Below are positions 1-10,297 of a stretch of 64,000 nt of DNA, one piece after another. The stretch is from Bathynomus jamesi. Its lineage: Eukaryota > Arthropoda > Malacostraca > Isopoda > Cirolanidae. The DNA is taken from positions 427,001 to 491,000 of the forward strand of contig JAJOZX010003203.1 of the NCBI GenBank assembly GCA_023014485.1, in the 5' to 3' direction. The notes beneath the pieces were generated by a model. That model ran no database searches, was not told where the DNA came from, and saw only the letters and a program-made list of their open reading frames with translations. How positions within the stretch are numbered: the first letter of the stretch is position 1; every line of letters begins with the position of its first letter. A program made the position numbers and the translations under genes.

Positions 1-780
1 ATCTTTGAGTGGGGTGTGTCTGGACTCTCACAGAGGTGGGACTTGACAATGTTTGATGTTGATATACTGTAGAACCTATGCAATTCATTTTATGTGCAGA
101 CCTAAAATTTGTAGGCCTAATAAAATAAGGACAAATGCAACGTGCTTCCGCTCTCTGTCAATGTCCATTTTGCAAATTATCTGTAATACTTTTATGGCAC
201 TTTCTGGTATCTAATTGCTCTCGCTGAAGAGATTAGGCCGTTATCGATAAGAAAACTTCAATTTTCACCGTTATTTCGTAAAAGATAGGGTTAACTAAGC
301 AGAGTTTAATTAATATAACAGAATTTTCTCCAGTTACATACCATCATGTGTGTATATAAGTTTGTTAAGGCAGTTACAGATGCTGAGAGCGTCTTGTTTG
401 GGCAGATTATGCACACACATTTGATGTTGCTTCCATTCCCGGATGTTATTTTGAAATATTTTCCATCAACACAATGGATGTTTAATTTCAGCCACTAATT
501 CTTTCTTTTCTTGCTCCTCGTTTCCAGCAAAATTATCATCAATATCAGGTAAACCCGAATAGATATTTAAAAATTGTAAAACTGTTTTCTTAATAAAAAG
601 TTTGAGGTTTGGACATCTTAAAAACAGTTTTTCAACACAACACATTGACTAAACAATGACCGCGTGGCGTGTCGCCAAGTCTAAATATAATTTCCCTTTT
701 CACCCTGTAATTTTCCTATACAGTTGCATTTAATGCAATATTTGTAAATATACAGTAAATGTATTTGAAATATATGTATT
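1..780. other. Spacer with no gene recognised
   Basis: AT-rich sequence with stops in all frames and no recognisable protein, RNA gene or terminal repeat. It ends where a segment shared with the 26.7-27.0 kb region begins. Probably decayed intergenic or repeat-derived DNA. Confidence 0.5.
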
Positions 781-1210
781 TATCGGCCTAAGTATAGAAT
801 CCATGGTTAAATTATTATTCAGGACAACGACATGGTTAGATTTATTTAAAACATGTAAAGTATAAAATGCAAGTCTGACATGTTTTTAAACGTGATATTT
901 TTGTAGAATAAGTCAAGAATTTCGTGAACATACACTATAACAGTAGGAGCAGCAGGACGACCAGCCATTATTGTTTAAAGCTAAGATTGCAATAGTGACT
1001 AAATAAAACAAACAAATTGCGGCCCCCGGTTAATTGAATGCCTGGTTAGGTCAATTGAGTGGCCGGTTAGGTCAACTGTACGCCCTTGATGATTGGTTAG
1101 GTTAAGTCGTGATATTTTCGTTAAAACTAACGAAAATATCATGACAACCTAACCAATCATCAAGGGCGTACAGTTGGCCTAACCGGGCATTCAATTGACC
1201 TGTGAAAAAT
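781..1210. repeat. Dispersed repeat Y ending in a foldback hairpin
   Basis: The stretch from about 786 to 1075 is matched in inverted orientation at about 26696-26990. Both copies carry a 'gtatagaatcc' segment and a run of about 21-bp units of the type GGTTAGGTCAATTGAATGCCC next to a CCCCCGGT(T/C)AATTGAATGCC end. Here the units run into a long inverted repeat. An arm starting near 1060 (GGTTAGGTCAACTGTACGCC) is repeated in reverse complement up to about 1187, around a loop near 1128-1136. The arms are almost perfect over some 55 bp, so a single strand could fold into a cruciform. It looks like a foldback or MITE-type element with subterminal tandem units; no transposase is present. Confidence 0.6.
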
Positions 1211-1400
1211 GCTCTGTATGAATTGGTCCCCAATTAACCCACCCCTAATATCTCCAGTCTAACTGTAGAGTAGGTTAAGCCTAGCCTTGTAGGGGTCAGC
1301 CTAGAGATTCCAGAAATGGTCCAGAGTGGGAAGAGTAAATTGAGGTCCACGGTAGGATTATTCACCAAATTAGGTTAGGGTAATTTACCTTAGCCTTTGA

Positions 1401-2002
1401 CTCAGTGGCGGATCTACTATGAAACTAATGAAGCTTAAGCTTCAAGGCCCCTAATCCAGGAGGGGCCCTGAAGCAACTTTTTTTTTAATGAGTGAATTTT
1501 TCAACAAAATCGATGGAGTTTTTTTAAGTGTTTGTTATTAAAATAAGGCTAGTTTAGTGATAGAATCATAAGCCAATGGGTTGAAGTACTTAATATTGAC
1601 CTTAGAATATGCTCTAATACCCATTTCATATGGCCTCAAAATGCCCCTGTAATTGGTCAAATTTCAAAATTTTCTCGGGGGCTTGCAGCGCCCGAACCCC
1701 CAGCTGTATGGGCTCGCTGAGCTCGCCAGAATCTATTCATAGTCTACATTTTGGCAGCTGGATCCTCGAATCCTTCGTTGGTGCACGGCTTAATAGTTCT
1801 ATAGCTCAGCCCTTAGGCTAGAGCCAATCGGAACCATAAAAAGACAACTGAATTCTCAATTCAGGCTGCACTCGTCTCGCTTGTGCATTTTAACACCAAA
1901 AATCAGATTTTCACCTCTTTATCCTAACGAGCCCCCTCTGATGACAAGGGGTCCCCATAACAGTTCAAGCTTCAGGGTCCCAAAAATGTAGGTCCGCCAC
2001 TG
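1401..2002. mobile_element. Non-autonomous hAT-type element (about 600 bp)
   Basis: The left end has CAGTGGCGGATCTAC at 1403-1417, and the right end has the inverted form GTAGGTCCGCCACTG at 1988-2002. Flanks GCCTTTGA (1393-1400) and GCCTTTGT (2003-2010) match at 7 of 8 bases, which fits the 8-bp target duplication of hAT elements. The left end carries two extra bases (CT) between the duplication and the CAGTGG terminus. Inside is an internal inverted pairing (AAGCTTCAAGGCCCC near the left end, GGGGTCCC...AAGCTTCAGGG near the right end). No open frame of note occurs, so this is a non-autonomous derivative. CAGTGGCGG termini recur in this window at 8302, 52904 and 62817. Confidence 0.75.
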
Positions 2003-2051
2003 GCCTTTGTTAAGCTATGAGTTGATGTTAGGTCTTAGACCATAATGTAGG

Positions 2052-2270
2052 TGTGGTGTTTATTTGTATACCTGTTTATCATATTTGAAATGTGGTGTTT
2101 ATTTGTACACCTACCTACTGTTTTTGTGTACTTGTCCATTGTAATATATGATATATATGATATTTGTATTATTGTTTTTGTTCTTTACAGGTGTTAATGT
2201 CTTTTCATGTTGTTTTAAGCTGAATAAAGCCTAAAACGAATTCTGAATTTATTGATTATTGGTTCTAAAA
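2052..2270 (+). repeat. 5' LTR of gypsy A
   Basis: 219 bp beginning TGTGGTGTTTATTTG, matched at 26000-26212. It carries an internal direct repeat of about 22 bp (TGTGGTGTTTATTTGTA(T/C)AC, at 2052 and again about 40 bp later) and an AATAAA polyadenylation signal at 2223-2228. This is very short for a gypsy LTR. Confidence 0.88.
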
Positions 2271-2308
2271 TTTATTCAGCTTAAATTGTCTAAGCCAATA
2301 CTACCACC

Positions 2309-4256
2309 ATGGAGAAGATAATTCGTCCAGATAAATTCGATGTCGCCCCTAACGCACCGCAGAGTACTAAGCACTGGAAACTGTGGTTTAGAGGATTTGA
2401 GTATTTCCTGTCAACGATATCTACTTTTACTCCAGACAAACTCGAAGTTTTGTTCTTGCACATTGGTCCTAATGTAGCCGACGTAATCCAAGACTGCACA
2501 TCTTACGAATCCGCCATTCAGTTGTTGAAAGCCGCATACGTCAAAACGCCTAACGAGATATACACCAGACACCTATTATCCACCCGTCATCAAAGCCCCG
2601 AAGAGCGTATAGACGAGTTCCTCCAATCACTGAACAACCTGGCAAACGACTGCAACTTTACGGCATTGACTGCAGAAGAGAATCGGTCATCCTTCATTCG
2701 TGATTATTTCATCAGGGGAATACGCTCTAACGACATCCGTACTAGGCTGCTGGAAAACAAGACATTGACTCTAAATGACGCAGTCCAGCAAGCTAGAACG
2801 CTAGAACAGGCAAAACTAAATGCCAAATCATACAATCCCATATCTGTCGCGGCCACTCATAGAAGCAGCGACACCGACGACAGCAACCACGAACCAGGAG
2901 AGGCGGCCACCGCAATTCGATATGATGGCGAACGCGCAAACCGGCTGTGTTTCTTCTGCGGATCGAAACGTCATCCCCACTCATCCTGTCCCGCCAGAGA
3001 AGCTACATGCCGGAAATGCGGGAAACTCGGTCACTGGGCTAAGGTCTGCCGCTCGAAGGCTCCCCCTCGCGCGACGCCTTCTATTATGTCGTCTTCATCA
3101 GTAACACTAGCTGCCAATTACTCTGCAGCGACCACAAATTCGCCGTCGGTCACGTTCGCTGAAATCAACGGACATCCTGTCAGAGCACTAATTGATACTG
3201 GCAGCTCGGACAATTTCATACATCAAAGAATAGCTTCACTGCTCAACCTGCATGTGCGTGAAAAATCAGCCACCATTTCGATGGCGGCTTCTACACTATC
3301 TATTCAAACCAAGGGTTACTGTGTCGCTAACGTTGCCATCGAGCAGCGGAAGTATGAGGCAATCGCGTTCTCTATCATCTCTGACTTGTGCACAGACTTA
3401 ATCCTTGGATTGCCATTCCTCAAGTTACACGAATGCGTCAATGTAAACCTCGGAAGAACAGAACCCGCGTTAACTATTTGTGGTCTCGCGCAAATCGCCG
3501 TCTCCACTCCGAAACTGTTCAGCAATTTGTCTCCCGACTGTCGTCCCATCACCACCAAAGCACAGCGTTTCAGACTGACCGATGAAAAGTTTATCGAAAC
3601 CGAGATACAACGGCTCATAGAGGAAGACGTCATAAAACCAAGTCACTCTCCGTGGCGCGCGCAGGTGGTGATTACATCGTCAAATGAATCCAAGAAGAGG
3701 AGAATGGTCATTGATTTCTCTCGGACTATTAACCGCTTCACGCAGCTAGACGCCTACCCACTGCCACGTATTAATGAACTAGTTAATGAAGTCGGTAAAC
3801 ACAGGGTCTTCAGCGTCATCGACTTATCTAACGCCTATTATCAGGTAGCGATCGACCCATCAGATAGACCATATACTGCCTTTCAAGCAGCAGGTAAGCT
3901 CTACCAATTCAAACGTATCCCGATGGGCGTCACTAACGGAGTCGCTGCGTTCCAACGCGCGATGAATGACCTCATATTGCCGCATAATCTAAAGGGCACG
4001 TATGCCTATCTTAACGATTTGACCATATGCGGAGCCAACAAGCAAGAGCACGACGAAAATTTGAAACGGTTTTGGGAGGTCGCCGACCGCGTCGGCTTTG
4101 CTCTCAACAAGAACAAATGCAAACTCGGTCTAACATCGATAAATCTCCTGGAATACTCCATATTACAAGGAAAGTTACGTCCGGACCCAGAACGTCTCCG
4201 TCCTCTGCATGACATCCCAATACCACACAGTAAGAAGTCGCTTCAGCGCCTGGTAG
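2309..4256 (+). CDS. Gypsy A Gag-Pol, N-terminal part (Gag, zinc knuckles, protease, RT)
   Basis: This is a single Gag-Pol reading frame from an ATG just after the 5' LTR. The first 200 or so residues are a compact capsid-like Gag. Residues about 213-247 hold two CCHC-type knuckles; the second, CRKCGKLGHWAKVC, is canonical. An aspartic protease follows with the active-site string IDTGSS near residue 295. RT then starts, with recognisable FSVIDLSNAYYQV and FKRIPMGV motifs. The catalytic box reads YLND (Asn codon 4013-4015) where active enzymes have Y-x-D-D, so the first of the paired aspartates is lost. The frame continues for about 42 codons past 4256, but those lie inside K2. The rest of RT resumes at 21496. 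Confidence 0.88.
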
Positions 4257-4275
4257 TAGGGTGTGTCAATTTTAG
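4257..4275. repeat. K2 left terminal inverted repeat
   Basis: 19 bp beginning TAGGGTGTG. It pairs with 21468-21486 with one mismatch (GGGTG against GGATG). The TAGG start is shared with elements K1, K3 and the right end of R. Confidence 0.8.
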
Positions 4276-4509
4276 GGAGCAAAGTGAAATCTTTAGATTT
4301 TCAAAGACTACTAGTGACCAAATGATGCATTTTTATGTGCTAAATCGAAAAATGGCTTTAAAATCCAGATTTGACCACTCCTAGCTACTTATATTTGAAG
4401 TTGAAATTTACGAAAAATCAGCAATTTTTGCAAGTATTTTTTTTATTGTATATAACTACATTTTACATACATTACATACAATTAAAGACATTTTGATTGT
4501 ATTTCAATA

Positions 4510-4612
4510 TTAAAACTTAGAAATATAGATAGGTTTCTTGAACTTTGCTAAGGATGCCATGTCTGCCTTGCTCTTGTTCTTGGACATGAGCTCCCTACTG
4601 GCCACCTGGCCA
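4510..4612 (-). CDS. K2 transposase, last exon (C-terminus)
   Basis: On the minus strand a candidate acceptor CAG (4613-4615) is followed by an open frame to a TAA at 4510-4512. It encodes about 33 residues that are Lys-rich and contain ASRELMSKNKSKADM. Upstream in K2, the exon ending at 17266 has a donor reading CAA|GTACGT. The RTE LINE sits in the intervening intron, only about 10 bp upstream of the acceptor. The basic tail ending in KF matches in style the C-termini of K1 and K3, which end in RSRK and QSRKK stretches. Assignment is by position and similarity of character, not by a direct match. Confidence 0.55.
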
Positions 4613-4661
4613 CTGATGTACGCCCCCTCCTCTTCTTCTTCCGCAGCTTATTATCCCATCT

Positions 4662-6438
4662 TTACATAGGGTCGCTGTTTTTGGTTCGTCTTCTCCACTC
4701 TCCTCTGTCGTATACCACGTCCTCCTCCAAGTCCTTCTCCCTGATGTCCGCCACCACACAGTCCCTCCATCTCGTCTTCGGTCTTCCTCTTCTTCTCCGT
4801 CCCGGCAACTCCATCTCCAGCACTCTGCGCCCCACATACTCCTCCTCTCTTCTCCTGACGTGTCCATACCACCTCAGCCTGGCCTCCTGCACCTTCTTAG
4901 ATGCTTCCGCCACCTTCACTGTTCCTCTTATATGCTCATTTCTGACCCTATCCCTCCTCGTCACTCCACACATCCATCTCAACATCTTCATTTCAGCCAC
5001 ATCGATTTTTCTTTCATTGCTCTTCTTCATTGGCACAGTCTCCATTCCATACAACATTGCCGGCCTCACCACTGTTTTGAATACCTTTCCCTTCAGTTTC
5101 ACTGGGACCCTCTTATCACAGAGCACCCCTGATACGTCTCTCCAGTTCTTCCACCCCGACTGTATTCTACAGTTTATCTCTCTCTCTGCTCCCCCCTCTG
5201 CGTCCACTGTTGACCCCAAGTATTTAAAATACTCCACCGTCTTAACACGCTCTCCACTCAATGTCACTTCCCCTCCTCGGTCCTGCTGCACATCACATCT
5301 CATATATTCGGTCTTCTTTCGGCTAATTCTCATCCCCCTACTTTCCAACGCCTCTTTCCAATTTTCCAACTGCTGCTCCTCTTTCGTCTCCCCACTCAAC
5401 ACAACATCGTCTGCATACATCATGCACCACGGCGCCTCCCCTCTAATCCTGTCCGTCAACACATCGAATACCACATTGAAAAGGAAGGGGCTCAAAGCTG
5501 ATCCTTGGTGCAGACCAACTTCCATCCCAAAGCTCTCTGACACACCCACGCTACTCCTCACCTTAGTTGTTACTCCCCTGTACATCCCCTTGATCAGTTT
5601 AACATACTTCTCCGGTACCATCTTTTCCCTTAAGCATCTCCAAACTTCCTGCCGTGGTATCCTATCATATGCCTTCTCCAAGTCAATAAAAACCATGTGC
5701 AACGCCTTCTGCCCCTCTCTGTACCTCTCTGCCAACTGTTTCAATGCAAAAACTGCATCTGTCGTTCTCCTTCCCGGCATAAATCCAAATTGTTCCACTG
5801 ACAGACACTTCCGCTTCGTCTCTCAGCCTACTCTCCACTATTCGCTCCCATATCTTCATTGTATGTGATATTAACTTGATCCCTCTATAATTCGTGCAAT
5901 CTTGTATATCTCCCTTCTCTTTGAATATAGGCACTATGATGCTGGTCCGCCACTCATCCGGAATCACCTCCTGGCCAAACAACTTCTGCATTAGATCCCA
6001 CACCAGATCTACCCCCTCATCTCCCAGTGCCTTCCATGCCTCGGCTGGTATCTCGTCTGGGCCAGTCGCTTTGTTATTTTTCATCCTATTCAGAGCACGA
6101 CTCACTTCCATCCTCCCCACTTGTTCTGTCATAGCTACATTTGGTAATCCATCCCCATAGAAAGATCTTGGGTTTTCTTTATTTAATAATTCCTCAAAAT
6201 ATTCCTTCCATCTATCCTTTATCTCTTCATCTCTTTGCAGCACCGCCCCCTCCCTTCCCTTAATTTGTTTTACCTGTGTAAAGTCTTTTGTCGCTCTATT
6301 TCTGCTCTTAGCCAATCTGTATATCTTCTTTTGTCCTTCACGATCCTCTAAATCCTCATACATCTGCCGATGCCATACATCTTGTTTCAGGCGTTTGGGA
6401 ACCTCTCGCATTCTTTTCACGCAAGCTCTCACCTTCAC
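4662..6438 (-). pseudogene. RTE LINE reverse transcriptase (frameshifted)
   Basis: Two overlapping minus-strand frames (6438-5683, then 5798-4662) together encode the RTE RT. The first contains a MYEDLEDREGQKKIY segment, KATGPDEIPAEAWK and NYRGIKL. The second contains FGFMPGRRTTDA, FIDLEKAYDR, VGLHQGSALSPFLF and the catalytic MYADDVVL box, then the GRPKTRWRDCV C-terminal motif typical of RTE elements. The two frames overlap near 5798 and need one frameshift between them. The product would bind the element's own RNA and perform target-primed reverse transcription. The N-terminal side is separated from the endonuclease by gypsy C. Confidence 0.87.
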
Positions 6439-6440
6439 AA

Positions 6441-8282
6441 ATGAGGTACAGCACTTTCGGTCGAGAGTTGCTGGCGATATACCTCTCCATCCGTCATTTC
6501 AGGTCATTCCTGGAAGGACGTGACTTTAGCATTTTTACGGATCATCGTCCGTTAATATTTGCTCTCCATTCTCAATCAGACTCTCATGCTCCTACTGAGA
6601 GAAGATACCATGATTTTATTCTTCAATTTACTTCAGACATTCGACACATTTCAGGTTCTTTGAATGTTGTGCCGGATGCGCTGTCTCGCATCTCAGCAAT
6701 TTCTGACCCTGGACACTCTCACATCAACCTTTCAGAGATGGCTAAGGCTCAGTCCACGGATACAGACCTCCAAGCTCTTATTAATTCACCCACTTCGTTG
6801 CAAGTCCGCTCTTTACCAGTTGAACCCAAGTCAGACTTACAAATTTTGTGTGACGTCTCGACTGAGCATATTCGACCGTTGGTCCCACAAGGGCTGCGAA
6901 GAGCTGTTTTTGCTAAACTCCATTCCCTTTCTCACCCGGGAATTAAGGCCACCCAAAAATTAATTGCAGCTAGGTTTGTATGGCCAAGTATGAACAAAGA
7001 TATCCGCAATTGGACTCGATCTTGCCTTCAATGTCAGCGTGCCAAAGTACACCGACACACAAAGTCAGAAATTGGTACCTTTCCTTTGCCGAAGGCTCGT
7101 TTTGAGGCCATACATCTAGACATAGTCGGCCCCCTCTATTCTTCTCGAGGTTATACCTATCTTCTCACTGTCATTGATAGGTTCACAAGATGGCCAGAAG
7201 CTGTTCCTTTGACTTCTTGTACTGCTTCTGCAGTAGCTCATGCCTTTGTTTCATGTTGGGTTTCTCGTTTTGGAATACCTGCAACCATTTGCACAGACAG
7301 AGGTGCCCAGTTTGAATCGGCCTTATGGAAGGAACTCATGCTCCTTCTTGGGACTGAGCGCATCAAAACAACAAGCTATCACCCGCAATCCAATGGGGTG
7401 GTAGAACGCTTCCATCGTCAACTTAAAAGTTCCTTGCGAGCCACTGATCCATCTACTACATGGGTGGACAGGCTACCCCTAATCCTACTCGGAATTCGTA
7501 CTGCTCTGAAGACTGATCTTGCATGCTCTGCAGCAGAATTAGTTTACAGTACCACACTCCGGTTACCCGGAGAATTTTTCACACCTACACCCATTAACCC
7601 CACATGTGATCCTGCTTCGTATGTCAAGACATTACGCTCTGTTATGAAGCAAATTCGTCCCACAGCACCTAGAACTTCCACTTCACAAACTACCTTCGTT
7701 TCCCCTGATTTACAAACTTGCACACATGTTTTCTTGAGACATGATGCTCACCGCTACCCTCTTCACTGTCCCTATGATGGTCCCTTCCTTGTGCTAAACC
7801 GTAGACTCAAAACTTTCATCATTGACAAGGTGGGCAAGCGTGAAACCGTTTCTGTGGACCGCTTGAAACCAGCATACCTTGATTTTTCTCCAACAAAAGA
7901 TCCTATCCTCCCTCAATCTTCTGTACCTCCACCTCAAATACAGGTACAGCAACCTATCCCTCCTCAATCTTCTGTACCTTCATCTCATATACAGGTACAG
8001 CAATCTACCCTTCCTAAATCCTATGTACCACCACCTCATCCGAGGGTACAACAATCTATCATCCCTCTTCCAATTCTCCTTCATTATCGCAACCAACTGT
8101 CTTTGAACCAGCCAGTGGCCCCATTGCACAGGCACCAAGAATCCCCTTCCCCCAATGTCCCTACTGCACCTGTAGCACCATCCATGCCTTCAGAACCAGT
8201 GCTGCAGGATATTGCCGTCCAAAAGCAAACAATGACTCGTTCTGGAAGAGTCATTCGTAAGCCAGTGCGCTTTGACATTTAA
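6441..8282 (+). CDS. Gypsy C Pol fragment: RNase H and integrase
   Basis: 613 codons are open from inside RNase H. The first residues show the end of RNase H (ELLAIYLSIRHF, then TDHRPL and a VPDALSR motif). The integrase follows with its HHCC zinc domain (HSLSHPG ... CLQCQRAK) and the catalytic DDE: D in HLDIVGPL, D in TDRGAQFE, E in VVERFHRQ. The C-terminal 150 residues are Pro/Gln/Ser-rich and contain three imperfect 17-residue repeats of the PQSSVPPPQIQVQQ type. The frame ends in a basic tail just before the 3' UTR. The ATG at 6441 is internal to the family protein, not a true start. The part that remains is intact. Confidence 0.88.
   Translation: MRYSTFGRELLAIYLSIRHFRSFLEGRDFSIFTDHRPLIFALHSQSDSHAPTERRYHDFILQFTSDIRHISGSLNVVPDALSRISAISDPGHSHINLSEMAKAQSTDTDLQALINSPTSLQVRSLPVEPKSDLQILCDVSTEHIRPLVPQGLRRAVFAKLHSLSHPGIKATQKLIAARFVWPSMNKDIRNWTRSCLQCQRAKVHRHTKSEIGTFPLPKARFEAIHLDIVGPLYSSRGYTYLLTVIDRFTRWPEAVPLTSCTASAVAHAFVSCWVSRFGIPATICTDRGAQFESALWKELMLLLGTERIKTTSYHPQSNGVVERFHRQLKSSLRATDPSTTWVDRLPLILLGIRTALKTDLACSAAELVYSTTLRLPGEFFTPTPINPTCDPASYVKTLRSVMKQIRPTAPRTSTSQTTFVSPDLQTCTHVFLRHDAHRYPLHCPYDGPFLVLNRRLKTFIIDKVGKRETVSVDRLKPAYLDFSPTKDPILPQSSVPPPQIQVQQPIPPQSSVPSSHIQVQQSTLPKSYVPPPHPRVQQSIIPLPILLHYRNQLSLNQPVAPLHRHQESPSPNVPTAPVAPSMPSEPVLQDIAVQKQTMTRSGRVIRKPVRFDI
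7900..8065 (+). repeat. In-frame Pro/Gln repeat in gypsy C integrase tail
   Basis: Three copies of about 51 bp encode PQSSVPPPQIQVQQ-like units (near 7908, 7959 and 8010). The units diverge but keep frame, which points to in-frame slippage in a disordered C-terminal tail. Confidence 0.75.
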
Positions 8283-8301
8283 GTTTTTTTTTACCCCTGA
8301 C

Positions 8302-8734
8302 CAGTGGCGGTTCCTCATATGGGCAATATGGGCAGCCGCACAGGGCGGCATTTGTGGAGGGGCGGCATGAGCGCCTGCAAAAAAAATAAAAATAAAAATA
8401 AGAATAAATAAATAAAGAAATAAATAAAAATAGTTTATTTATGGCAGTTGTGCAATTTAATTTGTATTTTTCCTGTTCATAGTATCATAATTACATTCTC
8501 TTAAGTGAGTTATTCTATTTACGTGATGAAGGATTTGTAAAATTCAGAAATTTGAGTCTTTGTTTTGGTTCTGAAGTTCCAACAATTAGTCCAATAAAAA
8601 GTTATTTTGTGAAAGAGTTATGTCTGTCCTTTATTTTGGGGGGATTCGAATGTGTGTGTGTTGGCGAACAGGGGGGGGGGGGGCGCTGAAGGTGAGGTTC
8701 GCCCAGGGCGTCATGTAAGCTAGGACCGCCACTG
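8302..8734. mobile_element. Non-autonomous hAT MITE in gypsy C 3' UTR
   Basis: 433 bp with left end CAGTGGCGGTTCCTC and right end GGACCGCCACTG, flanked by a perfect 8-bp duplication CCCCTGAC (8294-8301 and 8735-8742). The first ~80 bp are identical to the left end of the longer hAT at 62817, so this is an internal-deletion derivative of that family. It also carries an A-rich AAATA run (8376-8440) and a G-run near 8670. Confidence 0.92.
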
Positions 8735-8767
8735 CCCCTGACAACCATGTTTTTGGGGGGCAGTACT

Positions 8768-10297
8768 TGTAGTGCCTTGCACCACAAGATTATTTTTTTA
8801 TTAGTGAAAACTGCCACAAATTGGCATGAGTGAAATATTTAAATCTAAATAAATAAATAAATACAAGTTAAACATGTTCAGTGATCAAATTTAATTCTTA
8901 AGCATTCAGTGTGGTGTGACTAGACATGAATTGGCTTTTAAGGATTATTTTGGCTTGTTGGTAAAATTGTATAGTAAAAACAAGCTTATGTACAACAACA
9001 CAAAGGACGCCGTTCACACATTTTATTTATTTGAAAACACGGCGCCAGCAAGCAAAGGTTCTTCGTGGTAAGTTCGTATTTATAATGTTTATATTCTTTA
9101 CTATTGCATATCTGTATGCAATACCGCATACTGCAGAGATTAACAAGCCTTATAGTGTTTGTGATTAGTACCGTAAGATTCATACTATAAATAATACTGT
9201 ACAATTCATACAATAAATTACCTTAGGCTAAGTTAGGTCTATCTAGGCAAAAGCCAAATTGTAACTCTAGCCTAGCTGAGGCCTACCGTAGCCTTGGTTT
9301 TAGATTAACCTCAGCTCTATTATATTGAAGAGGCATAGGCCTGCCTATTAATTTTCTTAGTATATTTTACTTTATAATATAAGCCTATTATGTTTCATGT
9401 ATTTTCTTAGCGCCTAGCTGAGGCCTACCGTAGCCTTTGTTTTAGATTAACCTCAGCTCTATTATATTGGAGGCATAGGCCTGCCTATTAATTTTCTTAG
9501 TATATTTTACTTTATAATATAAGCCTATTATGTTTCATGTATTTTCTTAGCAGGTGGCCTACATACTTCCTTAGTTTTCCCATTCAACTTAACACAATCC
9601 CATAATGAGAATCAACTGTAATTTATCATCCACAGGTTACTGGGCCTATATAGCATATGTATATTAATTATTAATTTTTGCCATTTTTATTATTCTTTTT
9701 CTCTGAAATATCACTTACAGTATTCTTGTCTGTCTCTTTGCAGACAAGGTTGTCATTGTGGCTATTATTAGTTTATTTTTATTAGTGTTACATTATTTGT
9801 ATATTAATATTATTTCTATATTATTTGCACAATATTAGTTTATTATTATTAGTGTTACATTATTCATATATTAATATTATTTCTATATTATTTGCACAAT
9901 ATTATTCGTATATTAATATTAATTCTATTAGTTGTTTAACATTATTTGTATATTAATATTAGTTCCATTACTTGTTTATCAGTATTAGTTGCAGACTGTT
10001 ATATATTAGCTAAACGGTGCCACTATTTAATTCTCCATTATATGTCAAAGTTGTTACGGGTAAAAATCCCCTTTGCATTTATAAATAATTGTTGCATATA
10101 ATTTATTAATTGTTGTCAATAAAATACAAAATTCATATTGATGATTTTATAATCAGTCCTTCCCTTCTTTTATTAAAATTAATTTTGCGCCGCAGTGCTG
10201 GATGCCAATCTAGTATTTGGGCGCTGGTGACCCTGGCATTTAGTTAATTACCTACGTAAACTTGTAAAGGTCTGTAATAATAAAACTGACTCTTACA
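8768..10297 (+). repeat. 3' LTR of gypsy C (about 1.5 kb)
   Basis: It starts TGTAGTGCCTTGC after the purine tract and ends CTTACA. The match to the solo LTR at 18667-19992 (reverse orientation) fixes both ends. This is long for a gypsy LTR. It includes a 140-bp tandem duplication (9271-9551) and ATTATT-rich repeats at 9765-9980 that account for most of its extra length over the solo copy. Confidence 0.82.
9271..9551. repeat. Tandem duplication inside gypsy C LTR
   Basis: Unit 1 (9271-9412) and unit 2 (9413-9551) both run from CCTAGCTGAGGCCTACCG to ATTTTCTTAGC with only a few differences (for example GAAGAGGCAT against GGAGGCAT). The solo LTR at 18667-19992 has only one unit. Confidence 0.9.

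Larger units (their letters stand above)
6440..10297 (+). mobile_element. Ty3/gypsy retrotransposon C, 5'-truncated, in the RTE
   Basis: This holds the RNase H to integrase half of a gypsy pol (6441-8282), a short 3' UTR with a hAT MITE, a purine-rich tract at 8755-8763 and a 3' LTR (8768-10297). There is no 5' LTR, gag, protease or RT fingers. The left junction with the RTE is abrupt at about 6438-6440. The LTR family is confirmed by an independent solo copy at 18667-19992 in opposite orientation. Gypsy C differs from gypsy A and B in sequence. Its 5' part was lost during or after integration. Confidence 0.8.

Noticed and set aside
1021..1385. Telomeric TTAGG array
   Set aside because: GGTTAGG words are present but sit inside about 21-bp units and single occurrences; there is no uninterrupted pentamer array.
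4681..5868. 395-codon plus-strand open frame
   Set aside because: It is antisense to the RTE reverse transcriptase, is low-complexity (Ser, Leu, Thr, Pro) and has no motif. The minus strand shows all RT boxes.
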